64,000 bases of DNA from Tragulus kanchil (lineage: Eukaryota; Chordata; Mammalia; Artiodactyla; Tragulidae). The stretch spans positions 75,729,001-75,793,000 of the forward strand of contig JAIOJX010000028.1 in the NCBI GenBank assembly GCA_022376925.1. The letters are read 5' to 3'. Shown piece after piece: positions 36,173 through 47,853 of the stretch (its first letter is position 1; every line of letters starts with the position of its first letter). The notes under the pieces were generated by a model, which worked only from the letters and a program-made list of their open reading frames with translations, searched no databases and was not told where the DNA came from. A program made the position numbers and the translations under genes.

Positions 36173-38932
36173 TCATCTACAGATTCAATGTGATCCCTAT
36201 CAGATTACCAGTGACATTCTTCACAGAACTAGAACAAAAAATAACACAGTTCATAGGGAAGCACAAAAGACCCCGAATAGCCAAAGCAATCCTGAGGAAG
36301 AAGAATGGAGCTGGAGGAATCAGCCTCCCTAACTTCAGACTATACTACAGAGCAGCAGTCATCAAGACAGTATGGTACTGGCACAAAAACAGAAATATAG
36401 ACTAATGGAACAAGATAGAGAACCTAGAGGTAAACCCACATACAAATACCTTATTTTTGACAAAGGAGGTGAAACTATAAAATGGGACAAAGACAGCCTC
36501 CTCAACAAGTGGTGCTGGGAAAATTGGACAGCTATACACAAAAAAATGAAGTTGGAACATTCCCTGACACCATACACATACACAAAGATCAACTGAAAAT
36601 GGATTAAAGACCTAAATATAAGACCAGACCCCTAAAACTCTTAGAGGAGAATATAGACAAAACACTCAATGACATAAATAAAAGCAGGATCTTCTATGAC
36701 CCGCCCTCTAAAATAACAGAAATAAAGACAAAAATAAACAAGTGTGACCTAATGAAGCTTAAAAAGCTTTTGTACAGCAAAAGACACTACAAACAAGGTG
36801 AACAGACAACCCATGGAATGGGAGAAAATAATAGCAAATGAAACAACCGATAAAGAATTACTCTCCAAAATCTAGAAGCAACTCAGACAACTCAACACCA
36901 AAAAAACAAACAACCCAATCGAAAAATGGGAACAAGACCTAAACAGATATCTCTCCAAAGAAGACTTACAGATGGCCAAAAAAACCACATGAAAAGATGC
37001 TCTCAACCTCGCTTATTAAAGAAATGCAAATCAAAACTATAATCAGGTATCACCTCACACCAGTCAGAATGGCCATCAAAAAATCTGCAGATAATAAATG
37101 CTGGAGAGGGTGCAAAGAAGAGGGAACACTCTCTTGCGTTGTTGGTGGGAATATAAATTGCAAACACTATGGAAGACAGTATGGAGATTCCTTAAAAAAC
37201 TAAGAAGCACCATATGACCCAGCAATCCTACTATTAGGCTTGCACCCTGATGAAATCAAAATGGAAGGAGACACCTGTACCCCAATGTTCATTGCAGCAC
37301 TTTGTACAATAGCTAAAACATGGAAGCAACCTAGGTGTCCATCGAAGAATTGGCTAAAGCAACCGAAAAAAAGACGGAGGAAAGCCTCCTAATAGAATAC
37401 TGAGACAGTCACTCAGACAAGAGCAGCATCATGAAGACAGTATGGTACTGGCACAAAAACAGAAATATAGACTAATGGAACAAGATAGAGAACCTAGAGG
37501 TAAACCCACATACAAATACCTTATTTTTGACAAAGGAGGTGAAACTATAAAATGGGACAAAGACAGCCTCCTCAACAAGTGGTGCTGGGAAAATTGGACA
37601 GCTATACACAAAAAAATGAAGTTGGAACATTCCCTGACACCATACACATACACAAAGATCAACTGAAAATGGATTAAAGACCTAAATATAAGACCAGACC
37701 CCTAAAACTCTTAGAGGAGAATATAGACAAAACACTCAATGACATAAATAAAAGCAGGATCTTCTATGACCCGCCCTCTAAAATAACAGAAATAAAGACA
37801 AAAATAAACAAGTGTGACCTAATGAAGCTTAAAAAGCTTTTGTACAGCAAAAGACACTACAAACAAGGTGAACAGACAACCCATGGAATGGGAGAAAATA
37901 ATAGCAAATGAAACAACCGATAAAGAATTACTCTCCAAAATCTAGAAGCAACTCAGACAACTCAACACCAAAAAAACAAACAACCCAATCGAAAAATGGG
38001 AACAAGACCTAAACAGATATCTCTCCAAAGAAGACTTACAGATGGCCAAAAAAAACACATGAAAAGATGCTCTCAACCTCGCTTATTAAAGAAATGCAAA
38101 TCAAAACTATAATCAGGTATCACCTCACACCAGTCAGAATGGCCATCAAAAAATCTGCAGATAATAAATGCTGGAGAGGGTGCAAAGAAGAGGGAACACT
38201 CTCTTGCGTTGTTGGTGGGAATATAAATTGCAAACACTATGGAAGACAGTATGGAGATTCCTTAAAAAACTAAGAAGCACCATATGACCCAGCAATCCTA
38301 CTATTAGGCTTGCACCCTGATGAAATCAAAATGGAAGGAGACACCTGTACCCCAATGTTCATTGCAGCACTTTGTACAATAGCTAAAACATGGAAGCAAC
38401 CTAGGTGTCCATCGAAGAATGAATGGCTAAAGAAGCCATGCTACATATATACAATGGAATATTTCTAAGTTGTAAAAAGAAATGCAGAAGAATCAGTCCT
38501 AATGAAGTGGATGAACCTAGAACCTATTATACAAAGTGAAGTATGTCAAAAAGAGAAGGACAAATATGGTATAGTAACACATATAATGGGAATCTAGTAA
38601 GGTGGTGCTGGTAAATATGCAGAGCAGTGAAGGAAAAACATACATAGAGAACAGACCTGTGCACATAGTGAGGAGGGAAGAGTGGAGGAGAGGTATGGAA
38701 GGAGTAACATGGAAACCTATAGTATCATATGTAAAAGAGATGACTACTGTCAGTGTGCTGTGGGACTAAGGAATTGTACGTGAGAGCTATGTGATGGCCT
38801 GGAGGGGTAGGATGGAGAGGGACTGAGAGGGGGGCACAACAGGGAGGGGTCAGGAATACAGATATGACTAATCTTGGATTATACATATCTGTAAGCAAAA
38901 AAAGTATATAAAAGCAAAATTGAAAAAAAATA
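36173..38932 (+). mobile_element. L1 ORF2 C-terminal part and 3'UTR
   Basis: ORF2 text in shifting frames: [40 protein letters not shown], and the [19 protein letters not shown] region near the C-terminus, then 3'UTR to an A-rich tail at about 38925. Inactive (frameshifts, stops, internal block duplication at 37365-37434). The 3' portion recurs at 39173-40012. Confidence 0.9.
36364..38434 (+). repeat. Direct duplication 10: 36364-37364 and 37434-38434 (offset 1070)
   Basis: L1 sequence repeated within the L1. Between the copies, 37365-37433 is ~70 bp of filler (CGAAAAAAAGACGGAGGAAA onward) not seen in either copy, the longest filler in the window. Confidence 0.92.
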
Positions 38933-40231
38933 CATTCTAGCTTTTGTCAGTTATATTTATTGCCAGTATCTTCTCAGTCATTTGTCTTTTAGGTGTGGTA
39001 GAGGTACTATAGGCCCAGGGCTGGATATGAGTCCCATTATTTATCACCTGTGTGATTGTGGACAATTTAGGTCTTAACTTTGCCTCATTTCTTCATCTGC
39101 AAAATCAGAGTGACAATAGTGTCTGCTACTATCTACTTAAGAGGTTTCTTTTAAATTTAAGGGGACTATACAGAAATGCAAATCAAAACTATAATCAGGT
39201 ATCACCTCACACCAGTCAGAATGGCCATCAAAAAATCTGCAGATAATAAATGCTGGAGAGGGTGCAAAGAAGAGGAACACTCTCTTGCGTTGTTGGTGGG
39301 AATATAAATTGCAAACACTATGGAAGACAGTATGGAGATTCCTTAAAAAACTAAGAAGCACCATATGACCCAGCAATCCTACTATTAGGCTTGCACCCTG
39401 ATGAAATCAAAATGGAAGGAGACACCTGTACCCCAATGTTCATTGCAGCACTTTGTACAATAGCTAAAACATGGAAGCAACCTAGGTGTCCATCGAAGAA
39501 TGAATGGCTAAAGAAGCCATGCTACATATATACAATGGAATATTTCTAAGTTGTAAAAAGAAATGCAGAAGAATCAGTCCTAATGAAGTGGATGAACCTA
39601 GAACCTATTATACAAAGTGAAGTATGTCAAAAAGAGAAGGACAAATATGGTATAGTAACACATATAATGGGAATCTAGTAAGGTGGTGCTGGTAAATATG
39701 CAGAGCAGTGAAGGAAAAACATACATAGAGAACAGACCTGTGCACATAGTGAGGAGGGAAGAGTGGAGGAGAGGTATGGAAGGAGTAACATGGAAACCTA
39801 TAGTATCATATGTAAAAGAGATGACTACTGTCAGTGTGCTGTGGGACTAAGGAATTGTACGTGAGAGCTATGTGATGGCCTGGAGGGGTAGGATGGAGAG
39901 GGACTGAGAGGGGGGCACAACAGGGAGGGGTCAGGAATACAGATATGACTAATCTTGGATTATACATATCTGTAAGCAAAAAAAGTATATAAAAGCAAAA
40001 TTGAAAAAAAATACATTCTAGCTTTTGTCAGTTATATTTATTGCCAGTATCTTCTCAGTCATTTGTCTTTTAGGTGTGGTAGAGGTACTATAGGCCCAGG
40101 GCTGGATATGAGTCCCATTATTTATCACCTGTGTGATTGTGGACAATTTAGGTCTTAACTTTGCCTCATTTCTTCATCTGCAAAATCAGAGTGACAATAG
40201 TGTCTGCTACTATCTACTTAAGAGGTTTCTT
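38091..40231 (+). repeat. Direct duplication 11: 38091-39150 and 39173-40231 (offset 1082)
   Basis: The L1 3' end and ~300 bp of right flank are repeated. Join filler 39151-39172 is T/A rich. Copy two lacks one G near 39275. Confidence 0.92.
39173..40012 (+). mobile_element. L1 3' end (copy in duplicated block)
   Basis: Same L1 tail and same flank (CATTCTAGCTTTTGTCAG) as 38091-38940, so it is not an independent insertion. Confidence 0.88.
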
Positions 40232-42278
40232 ATGAAGGTTAAATGATTTAAAATGCAAAGCACTTACTTGAGTGGAGACTGGTATACAGAAAGCCATCAA
40301 TAAATTTTAGCTATTATTTTGACACACATAATTTTTATGTTTTTTTGTTGCTATACAAAATAGATTTAAATGCTTCTTGCTTTTATACATGATAGAATTT
40401 CATTTCCATATTATATAGAATAGTCTTGAAAATAGAATACTCAAAGATAGAACGGATCCTAACAAAGTTGTCTAGAATAAGCTTCTTTCAGATTCACTGC
40501 TCGTTCTCTTCAACATGGGCCTCATAATCTAAAACAGTTGCTAAAGGCACCAGCCATCAAGATTATGTTCCAGGCTGCCAGCAGAGAATGAAGGGAAGAA
40601 GTGTTCATTCTCTTTTTTTTCGATTAGCTTCATTGAAGTATAATTTACTTGCAATAAAATTTATCTCTGAATTTTAAGTGTGTAATTTGATGATTTTTGA
40701 TGTTGTTCATTGACTTGAGTTGTGAAGCAACATGAAGCCTGAAACTATAGAATGAGTACTTTAGGTTCTTACCACATCACTGATACTCATCTCAGCATCT
40801 AGATGTTTGTCAGATGATGTCATTGGAGACTACTTAGCCTGGTTTTCTTTTTTGCTGGCAGCACTGTGCATTCTTTGAGTACAGTAGTGGTGAATCTGAC
40901 TACATACAAAACTTCACCTCCTTCACCTGTGCTGACAGCTCAGTTATAGTTAGTTCTAGAAGGAGGAGCCCTCTCCCTACTGTGTTTAACCTACTCAAAT
41001 GTACTTGATAAAGACTTCTGATGGGACTACTTGAAAACATTTTCTAGTTGCTTCAGTCATGTCCTCTGTCCATGGGATTCCCCAGGCAAGGATACTGGAA
41101 TGGATTGCCATGCCCTGGGTCAGGAAGATCCCTTGGAAAAGGAAAATTTTGGAAGCTTTTGTCAGTTATATTTATTGCCAGTATCTTCTCAGTCATTTGT
41201 CTTTTAGGTGTGGTAGAGGTACTATAGGCCCAGGGCTGGATATGAGTCCCATTATTTATCACCTGTGTGATTGTGGACAATTTAGGTCTTAACTTTGCCT
41301 CATTTCTTCATCTGCAAAATCAGAGTGACAATAGTGTCTGCTACTATCTACTTAAGAGGTTTCTTATGAAGGTTAAATGATTTAAAATGCAAAGCACTTA
41401 CTTGAGTGGAGACTGGTATACAGAAAGCCATCAATAAATTTTAGCTATTATTTTGACACACATAATTTTTATGTTTTTGTTGCTATACAAAATAGATTTA
41501 AATGCTTCTTGCTTTTATACATGATAGAATTTCATTTCCATATTATATAGAATAGTCTTGAAAATAGAATACTCAAAGATAGAACGGATCCTAACAAAGT
41601 TGTCTAGAATAAGCTTCTTTCAGATTCACTGCTCGTTCTCTTCAACATGGGCCTCATAATCTAAAACAGTTGCTAAAGGCACCAGCCATCAAGATTATGT
41701 TCCAGGCTGCCAGCAGAGAATGAAGGGAAGAAGTGTTCATTCTCTTTTTTTTCGATTAGCTTCATTGAAGTATAATTTACTTGCAATAAAATTTATCTCT
41801 GAATTTTAAGTGTGTAATTTGATGATTTTTGATGTTGTTCATTGACTTGAGTTGTGAAGCAACATGAAGCCTGAAACTATAGAATGAGTACTTTAGGTTC
41901 TTACCACATCACTGATACTCATCTCAGCATCTAGATGTTTGTCAGATGATGTCATTGGAGACTACTTAGCCTGGTTTTCTTTTTTGCTGGCAGCACTGTG
42001 CATTCTTTGAGTACAGTAGTGGTGAATCTGACTACATACAAAACTTCACCTCCTTCACCTGTGCTGACAGCTCAGTTATAGTTAGTTCTAGAAGGAGGAG
42101 CCCTCTCCCTACTGTGTTTAACCTACTCAAATGTACTTGATAAAGACTTCTGATGGGACTACTTGAAAACATTTTCTAGTTGCTTCAGTCATGTCCTCTG
42201 TCCATGGGATTCCCCAGGCAAGGATACTGGAATGGATTGCCATGCCCTGGGTCAGGAAGATCCCTTGGAAAAGGAAAT
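40020..42278 (+). repeat. Direct duplication 12: 40020-41145 and 41154-42278 (offset 1134)
   Basis: Flank of the L1 plus the left part of a Bov-tA pair. The first ~210 bp are also present at 38939-39150, giving three copies. Confidence 0.92.
40232..41049. other. Unassigned sequence
   Basis: An AT-rich stretch at 40620-40700 (GATTAGCTTCATTGAAGTAT) may be an old LINE fragment. Otherwise nothing recognised. It recurs at 41365-42183. Confidence 0.45.
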
Positions 42279-42392
42279 GGCAACCCACTCCAGTATCCTT
42301 GTCTGGAGAATCCCATAAACAGAGGAGCCTGATGGACTACAGTCCATGGAGTTACAAAAAGTAGGATAGGACTGAAGTGACTTAGCACACAC
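42184..42392. mobile_element. Bov-tA SINE inverted pair (hairpin)
   Basis: A reverse Bov-tA piece (42184-42250) abuts a forward piece (about 42251-42392). The arms 42195-42243 and 42277-42325 are reverse complements over 49 nt with 6 mismatches. A partial copy is at 41050-41145 and a full repeated copy at 43260-43466. Confidence 0.8.
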
Positions 42393-43013
42393 CTTAGTAT
42401 AGAATAATTTTTTCTGACTTGCTTATCTCTATCAGATTGTGTATTCCTTGAGAGCAAGTGAGCTTCCTCTGTTGACCTACAGCAATTTTTTTCATCATCT
42501 TTTCTTATTCCTATTTGATTTTGGCTGTGACTCCAACCGTAGCCTCTGTACCAAACTCTTGCTTGAGGTACTGTATGTTAGAAGATGGTTTGTCTTTATC
42601 AGTCTTATCAATCATGGTTTATTATGTTACTGCTGCCATAGCCATTTCCTTTGTGTATCCATTTTGATGGCCTGGAAAAGAGAGTGAGCAAAGATATGAC
42701 ATGCTCCACTGGCTCTCACAGCAGGTGGGACCTGACTGTGATTCTGTGGGTGGGGTGTCAATGTGAGTCATTGGGAAATACTCTGTGGCACAATGTTTGG
42801 ACCAGAAGGTAGGATGTTCAAAAGGGTTGGTCCTTAGGTTCACATTTATTCAGGCATTGTGACATACTGAAGACTTATCTATTCAAGTTCAAGCTGGAAA
42901 GATATGAACACATCAGGTTAGTCTCCAAGGAGTGAGAAGGGCAGTTTTAACTTTAGGCGGTCAGTATCAGCTTTTCCTTCTTGAGACTGGAGCCATTGTA
43001 AATTATCTTCTTG
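42393..43013. other. Unassigned sequence
   Basis: Open frames of 70-80 codons (42439-42687 and its complement) show no recognisable domain. They recur at 43514-43762. Confidence 0.45.
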
Positions 43014-43259
43014 GTGAGAAGAGAAGTTGGTTGGAGACTACTTAGCCTGGTTTTCTTTTTTGCTGGCAGCACTGTGCATTCTTTGAGTACAGTAGTGGTG
43101 AATCTGACTACATACAAAACTTCACCTCCTTCACCTGTGCTGACAGCTCAGTTATAGTTAGTTCTAGAAGGAGGAGCCCTCTCCCTACTGTGTTTAACCT
43201 ACTCAAATGTACTTGATAAAGACTTCTGATGGGACTACTTGAAAACATTTTCTAGTTGC

Positions 43260-43466
43260 TTCAGTCATGTCCTCTGTCCATGGGATTCCCCAGGCAAGGA
43301 TACTGGAATGGATTGCCATGCCCTGGGTCAGGAAGATCCCTTGGAAAAGGAAATGGCAACCCACTCCAGTATCCTTGTCTGGAGAATCCCATAAACAGAG
43401 GAGCCTGATGGACTACAGTCCATGGAGTTACAAAAGTAGGATAGGACTGAAGTGACTTAGCACACA
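43260..43466. mobile_element. Bov-tA inverted pair (copy in duplicated block)
   Basis: Same structure as 42184-42392, shifted by 1076, one A shorter in the TTACAAAA run. Confidence 0.78.
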
Positions 43467-44110
43467 CCTTAGTATAGAATAATTTTTTCTGACTTGCTTA
43501 TCTCTATCAGATTGTGTATTCCTTGAGAGCAAGTGAGCTTCCTCTGTTGACCTACAGCAATTTTTTTCATCATCTTTTCTTATTCCTATTTGATTTTGGC
43601 TGTGACTCCAACCGTAGCCTCTGTACCAAACTCTTGCTTGAGGTACTGTATGTTAGAAGATGGTTTGTCTTTATCAGTCTTATCAATCATGGTTTATTAT
43701 GTTACTGCTGCCATAGCCATTTCCTTTGTGTATCCATTTTGATGGCCTGGAAAAGAGAGTGAGCAAAGATATGACATGCTCCACTGGCTCTCACAGCAGG
43801 TGGGACCTGACTGTGATTCTGTGGGTGGGGTGTCAATGTGAGTCATTGGGAAATACTCTGTGGCACAATGTTTGGACCAGAAGGTAGGATGTTCAAAAGG
43901 GTTGGTCCTTAGGTTCACATTTATTCAGGCATTGTGACATACTGAAGACTTATCTATTCAAGTTCAAGCTGGAAAGATATGAACACATCAGGTTAGTCTC
44001 CAAGGAGTGAGAAGGGGCAGTTTTAACTTTAGGCCGGTCAGTATCAGCTTTTCCTTCTTGAGACTGGAGCCATTGTAAATTATCTTCTTGGAGAAGAGAA
44101 TTGTGTTGGA

Positions 44111-44780
44111 CTTAACAGTGAAGAAAGTGTGAAGGTAAGGACGATTTAACTAAGGAGAGTCTTTCTAAATAGTTGAAATTTGGAAGAGAGCAAACTGGTA
44201 TGGATAATGGAGGATCAAAAAAATTAAAGCTACATATGCTTGTATACATGTTGAGAATTAAATGATGAAATGAGCTTAAGAAATAGCTCAAATTGGTTTA
44301 CTGAAATTTTGAATTGAAACATATAAATGCCTTGATACGAATCACTAATTTTTAGTGATATTTATTTTGGTAGTGACTCAAGATGAATTTTTATGTGTAG
44401 CGATGGATGAAGATGAATTTTTAGTTTAAGTCTTTCTCCGTGGTATTCATTTTATATTGGAGTTGAGTATTTGGTTGAGATTCTAATAAGTAAATTATAG
44501 AATCTCTTTCTCTGGACTATTTTGAGTTCTTTCCTCTTTCTGTGTACAGGCCTGGTCTTTGGTTTAAGGGGCTTTGGTTAATGGAAATGAACACCTAACC
44601 TGATTCAGAACTTGAGATTTGCCCGATATTACCCCCACGTTTGAGAGTTTAAAAATATTTTCCTTTTGGACAGTGATTATTTTTGTATGTCAAGGAGTGG
44701 TCAGAAAAAGCAGCCAGTAGGGGTTTCAGGATTGTTCATATCTTAGCCCAGGGGGTGAAGTTTTTTGCGAAGGGGAGAGG
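44111..44780. other. Unassigned sequence upstream of the candidate promoter
   Basis: No repeat recognised. It may hold the upstream region of the promoter at 44781/45900. Recurs at 45228-45899. Confidence 0.45.
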
Positions 44781-44810
44781 TATAAATGTTTAGGATGACT
44801 GGCGGCTGGA

Positions 44811-44963
44811 AGCCAGTGATTGAGTCTTGAAGCTGACCACGTCAGGTCTGCCTGAACCTCTTCCCCACAAGAGTGGTGCCATCAGTCAGGGAGGATGCTG
44901 AGGAAGGATCTTCTGGTATTCATCCTGGTGATTTTCCTGGGGTACCTACTGGCTGTCTGTGAG
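44811..44963 (+). pseudogene. Second copy of the candidate first exon, 3' end cut
   Basis: Nearly identical to 45930-46078, but the sequence departs right after CTGGCTGTCTG and runs into TGTGAGTAGG, which belongs to the start of the next duplicated block. The join accidentally creates GTGAGT, a donor look-alike, and a stop codon. The true donor context is only at 46083. Confidence 0.6.
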
Positions 44964-45899
44964 TAGGAAATACTCTGTGGCACAATGTTTGGACCAGAAG
45001 GTAGGATGTTCAAAAGGGTTGGTCCTTAGGTTCACATTTATTCAGGCATTGTGACATACTGAAGACTTATCTATTCAAGTTCAAGCTGGAAAGATATGAA
45101 CACATCAGGTTAGTCTCCAAGGAGTGAGAAGGGGCAGTTTTAACTTTAGGCCGGTCAGTATCAGCTTTTCCTTCTTGAGACTGGAGCCATTGTAAATTAT
45201 CTTCTTGGAGAAGAGAATTGTGTTGGACTTAACAGTGAAGAAAGTGTGAAGGTAAGGACGATTTAACTAAGGAGAGTCTTTCTAAATAGTTGAAATTTGG
45301 AAGAGAGCAAACTGGTATGGATAATGGAGGATCAAAAAAATTAAAGCTACATATGCTTGTATACATGTTGAGAATTAAATGATGAAATGAGCTTAAGAAA
45401 TAGCTCAAATTGGTTTACTGAAATTTTGAATTGAAACATATAAATGCCTTGATACGAATCACTAATTTTTAGTGATATTTATTTTGGTAGTGACTCAAGA
45501 TGAATTTTTATGTGTAGCGATGGATGAAGATGAATTTTTAGTTTAAGTCTTTCTCCATGGTATTCATTTTATATTGGAGTTGAGTATTTGGTTGAGATTC
45601 TAATAAGTAAATTATAGAATCTCTTTCTCTGGACTATTTTGAGTTCTTTCCTCTTTCTGTGTACAGGCCTGGTCTTTGGTTTAAGGGGCTTTGGTTAATG
45701 GAAATGAACACCTAACCTGATTCAGAACTTGAGATTTGCCCGATATTACCCCCACGTTTGAGAGTTTAAAAATATTTTCCTTTTGGACAGTGATTATTTT
45801 TGTATGTCAAGGAGTGGTCAGAAAAAAAGCAGCCAGTAGGGGTTTCAGGATTGTTCATATCTTAGCCCAGGGGGTGAAGTTTTTTGCGAAGGGGAGAGG

Positions 45900-45906
45900 T
45901 ATAAAT
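45900..45906 (+). promoter_or_regulatory. Candidate TATA box of an upstream first exon
   Basis: TATAAAT lies 114 bp before the ATG at 46014, inside otherwise non-repetitive DNA. With usual TATA-to-start spacing, transcription would begin near 45930 and give an ~85-nt leader before the ATG. The same box occurs at 44781 in the other copy of the duplicated block. No expression evidence is available here. Confidence 0.45.
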
Positions 45907-45929
45907 GTTTAGGATGACTGGCGGCTGGA

Positions 45930-46082
45930 AGCCAGTGATTGAGTCTTGAAGCTGACCACGTCAGGTCTGCCTGAACCTCTTCCCCACAAGAGTGGTGCCA
46001 TCAGTCAGGGAGGATGCTGAGGAAGGATCTTCTGGTATTCATCCTGGTGATTTTCCTGGGGTACCTACTGGCTGTCTGGCAG
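45930..46082 (+). other. Candidate first exon upstream of TMEM45A, with hydrophobic 23-codon uORF
   Basis: This is a putative 5' exon. It follows a TATA box and ends at CAG|GTATGC (46082/46083), a reasonable donor. An ATG at 46014 with A at -3 opens 23 codons, MLRKDLLVF then a run of aliphatic residues to LAVWQ, resembling a signal or anchor peptide. If spliced to the TMEM45A acceptor at 52392, the next codon is TAG, so the peptide ends precisely at the junction and only TC separates the stop from the TMEM45A ATG. After discounting two duplications the intron would be about 4.1 kb. It may instead be the first exon of another small secreted protein, or a chance ORF. I do not recognise the peptide. 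Confidence 0.4.
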
Positions 46083-47667
46083 GTATGCTCTGCTTTGTGG
46101 AGGAGGAGAGCCCCATATTCTCCTTCTAAGAGCAATAGGTCTGCTTTTTGGATTGAGATCTAATTAATCTCTGGATTACTAGGTTTTCACATGCCTGCAG
46201 GCAATAGTAGAGCCATGAACAAAAGGCAGATCTAGGTGGTGATGTTCTAGAAGTTGACTGGAGTGATGTTTGAGGTTCTGAGTGATTTTTTTTTCTCTCC
46301 ACAATGGAAATGAAGTGAGTTCCATTTTGTTGCCAGGAGCAACTGGGTCTGCTGGGTCCCTTAGCCAGTTGAATAGCCTGCTTTGACTTCATTTCATTTG
46401 GGTCTTTTAAACAGAGGAAGATTGGAAACATCAGAGTGTTTCAGATTAAAAGGCTAAAGATACAGAAGTTCTATAGGTGACATAGGAAAAGGAGTCATTT
46501 CTCACCCCCCTCCAATCATCTCAGAATCTTTCAAGTATTCCCCCTTGCTTCCCTATCACATCCCAAGGGCTCTTCTGAGATGTATTGGTCCATTCAGCCT
46601 GTGGGGCAGCAGGAGCCTGTTAGCTGGTAATAGACGTGGATTTGGCCTAGAGAAGCACATTCAGACATTTTCATGCTATTTCCAAGATAGGCAGTATGTT
46701 TTACATATGCGTTCAAAGTATTTATCAGGCAAACCTGAATACTTAAGAGCAGTGACAGTTTTGGTAACTCTGGTTTGGAGTTTCATTCTGCTTTCCGTAT
46801 ACCAGGAGCCTAAAAAAAAAAGAGAGAGAGAGAAATGATGACTCAGGCTCATAACCGGTGAGAGGCCTCAATTGCCTGCTTCACAGGCTTTCACAATATA
46901 GTGATGAACATAGAAGATAATTGAGAAGACAGATTTCCAGTAAGTAATCATACAGAGAATTCACTGAAGTAAGAGCTGAGTACTCTTGAGTATATGAGTG
47001 ATTCCTGTCTATTAGGAAGGATTTCTCCAAGTAGCCAAGTTTGGGGCAGGAGAGGGCTGACATAAGGAAACAGAAGCAATAAGTCTCGATAACCTACTAA
47101 TTTTCAGGAACAGGTGGATTCTAAAATGACTTTCATATTTTGGGTTTGGGCAAATTGTGAGTGGTGGTAACTGGAGGAAAAATTATTTTCTGGTAGTGGG
47201 TAGTAAATAAGATGATTAATTCAGTGGAAGTGTTGAATAAATACGTGATCCTTTGTTGTAAGAAGGGCTTCCCTGCTCTTGGTAACTTGAACTTCACAGT
47301 ATATAGTGCACTGTATAGGTCCAGTGGGAAATGGAAAAGTGGATTCATGGTTCCTGCTTTCAAGGAGCTTATTCTTTAACTGCAGTCAAAGTATTAAATA
47401 ATCACAGAAGATTCTAGTAATCCTCTAAAACAACAGCAGGAACAATGTTATAAGCAGTACATTAATGATTACTAAGTGAATTGCATAGGTGCTTCTTGTT
47501 TTTCTGAAATTGATATCCAACTAAAATTGCTCATCTGGTTTTTTGTTTTACTTTCAGTTTGAGATGAGTTGAGGAGAGCAGGGACTTGTTTAATAATACT
47601 GTGGGTTACTTGCTTTGGAAAAACTCATTTTAACCTTATGAGGTAGAAAATTTGTCTTAACAGAAGA
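46083..47667. other. Unassigned, presumed intron downstream of the candidate exon
   Basis: No repeat named. AG run at 46817-46833. Includes the first part of duplication 15. Confidence 0.45.
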
Positions 47668-47853
47668 GGAGACTTCCCAGAAGGCATAATGGTAAAGAAT
47701 TTGCCTCCAGTGCAGGAGATACAAGAGATAGGAATTCAGTTCCTGGGTTGGAAGGATCCTCTGGAGAAGGAAATGGCAACCTACTCCAGTATTCTTGCCT
47801 GAGAAGTCCAGTGGATAGAAGAGCTGGACATGACTAGGCACATGAGCCACATG
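47668..47853 (+). mobile_element. Bov-tA SINE
   Basis: GACTTCCCAGAAGGCATAAT head (a degraded GGCTTCCC), CTCTGGAGAAGGAAATGGCA, CTCCAGTATTCTTGCCTG, GAGCTGGACATGACTAGGCA. Repeated at 48758-48943 and 49891-50076. Confidence 0.88.

Larger units (their letters stand above)
34171..36460 (+). repeat. Direct duplication 9: 34171-35315 and 35316-36460 (offset 1145)
   Basis: The block comprises BovB 3' sequence, a SINE, an AT-rich L1-like flank and the start of a plus-strand L1. The join falls in TTATTTTTGA|AGTCCAAGGG, inside L1 on one side and BovB on the other. A couple of substitutions separate the copies. Confidence 0.93.
41955..44110 (+). repeat. Direct duplication 13: 41955-43030 and 43031-44110 (offset 1076)
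   Basis: It contains the Bov-tA inverted pair and ~650 bp of unassigned DNA. The end of copy one (43014-43030) is garbled relative to copy two (44091-44110). Confidence 0.92.
43839..46078 (+). repeat. Direct duplication 14: 43839-44959 and 44958-46078 (offset 1117)
   Basis: Includes the candidate TATA box and first exon. The join lies inside that exon. Only a few differences (ACGG/ACTCCATGG near 45555, an A-run near 45825). Confidence 0.93.

Noticed and set aside
35316..44958. A new kind of ~1.1-kb tandem repeat or satellite system
   Set aside because: The repeated content is different in every pair; only the size is shared, and breakpoints and error pattern point to assembly.
46545..46838. 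97-codon frame as an exon
   Set aside because: No similarity recognised, ends in an AG-run low-complexity stretch, no convincing acceptor.
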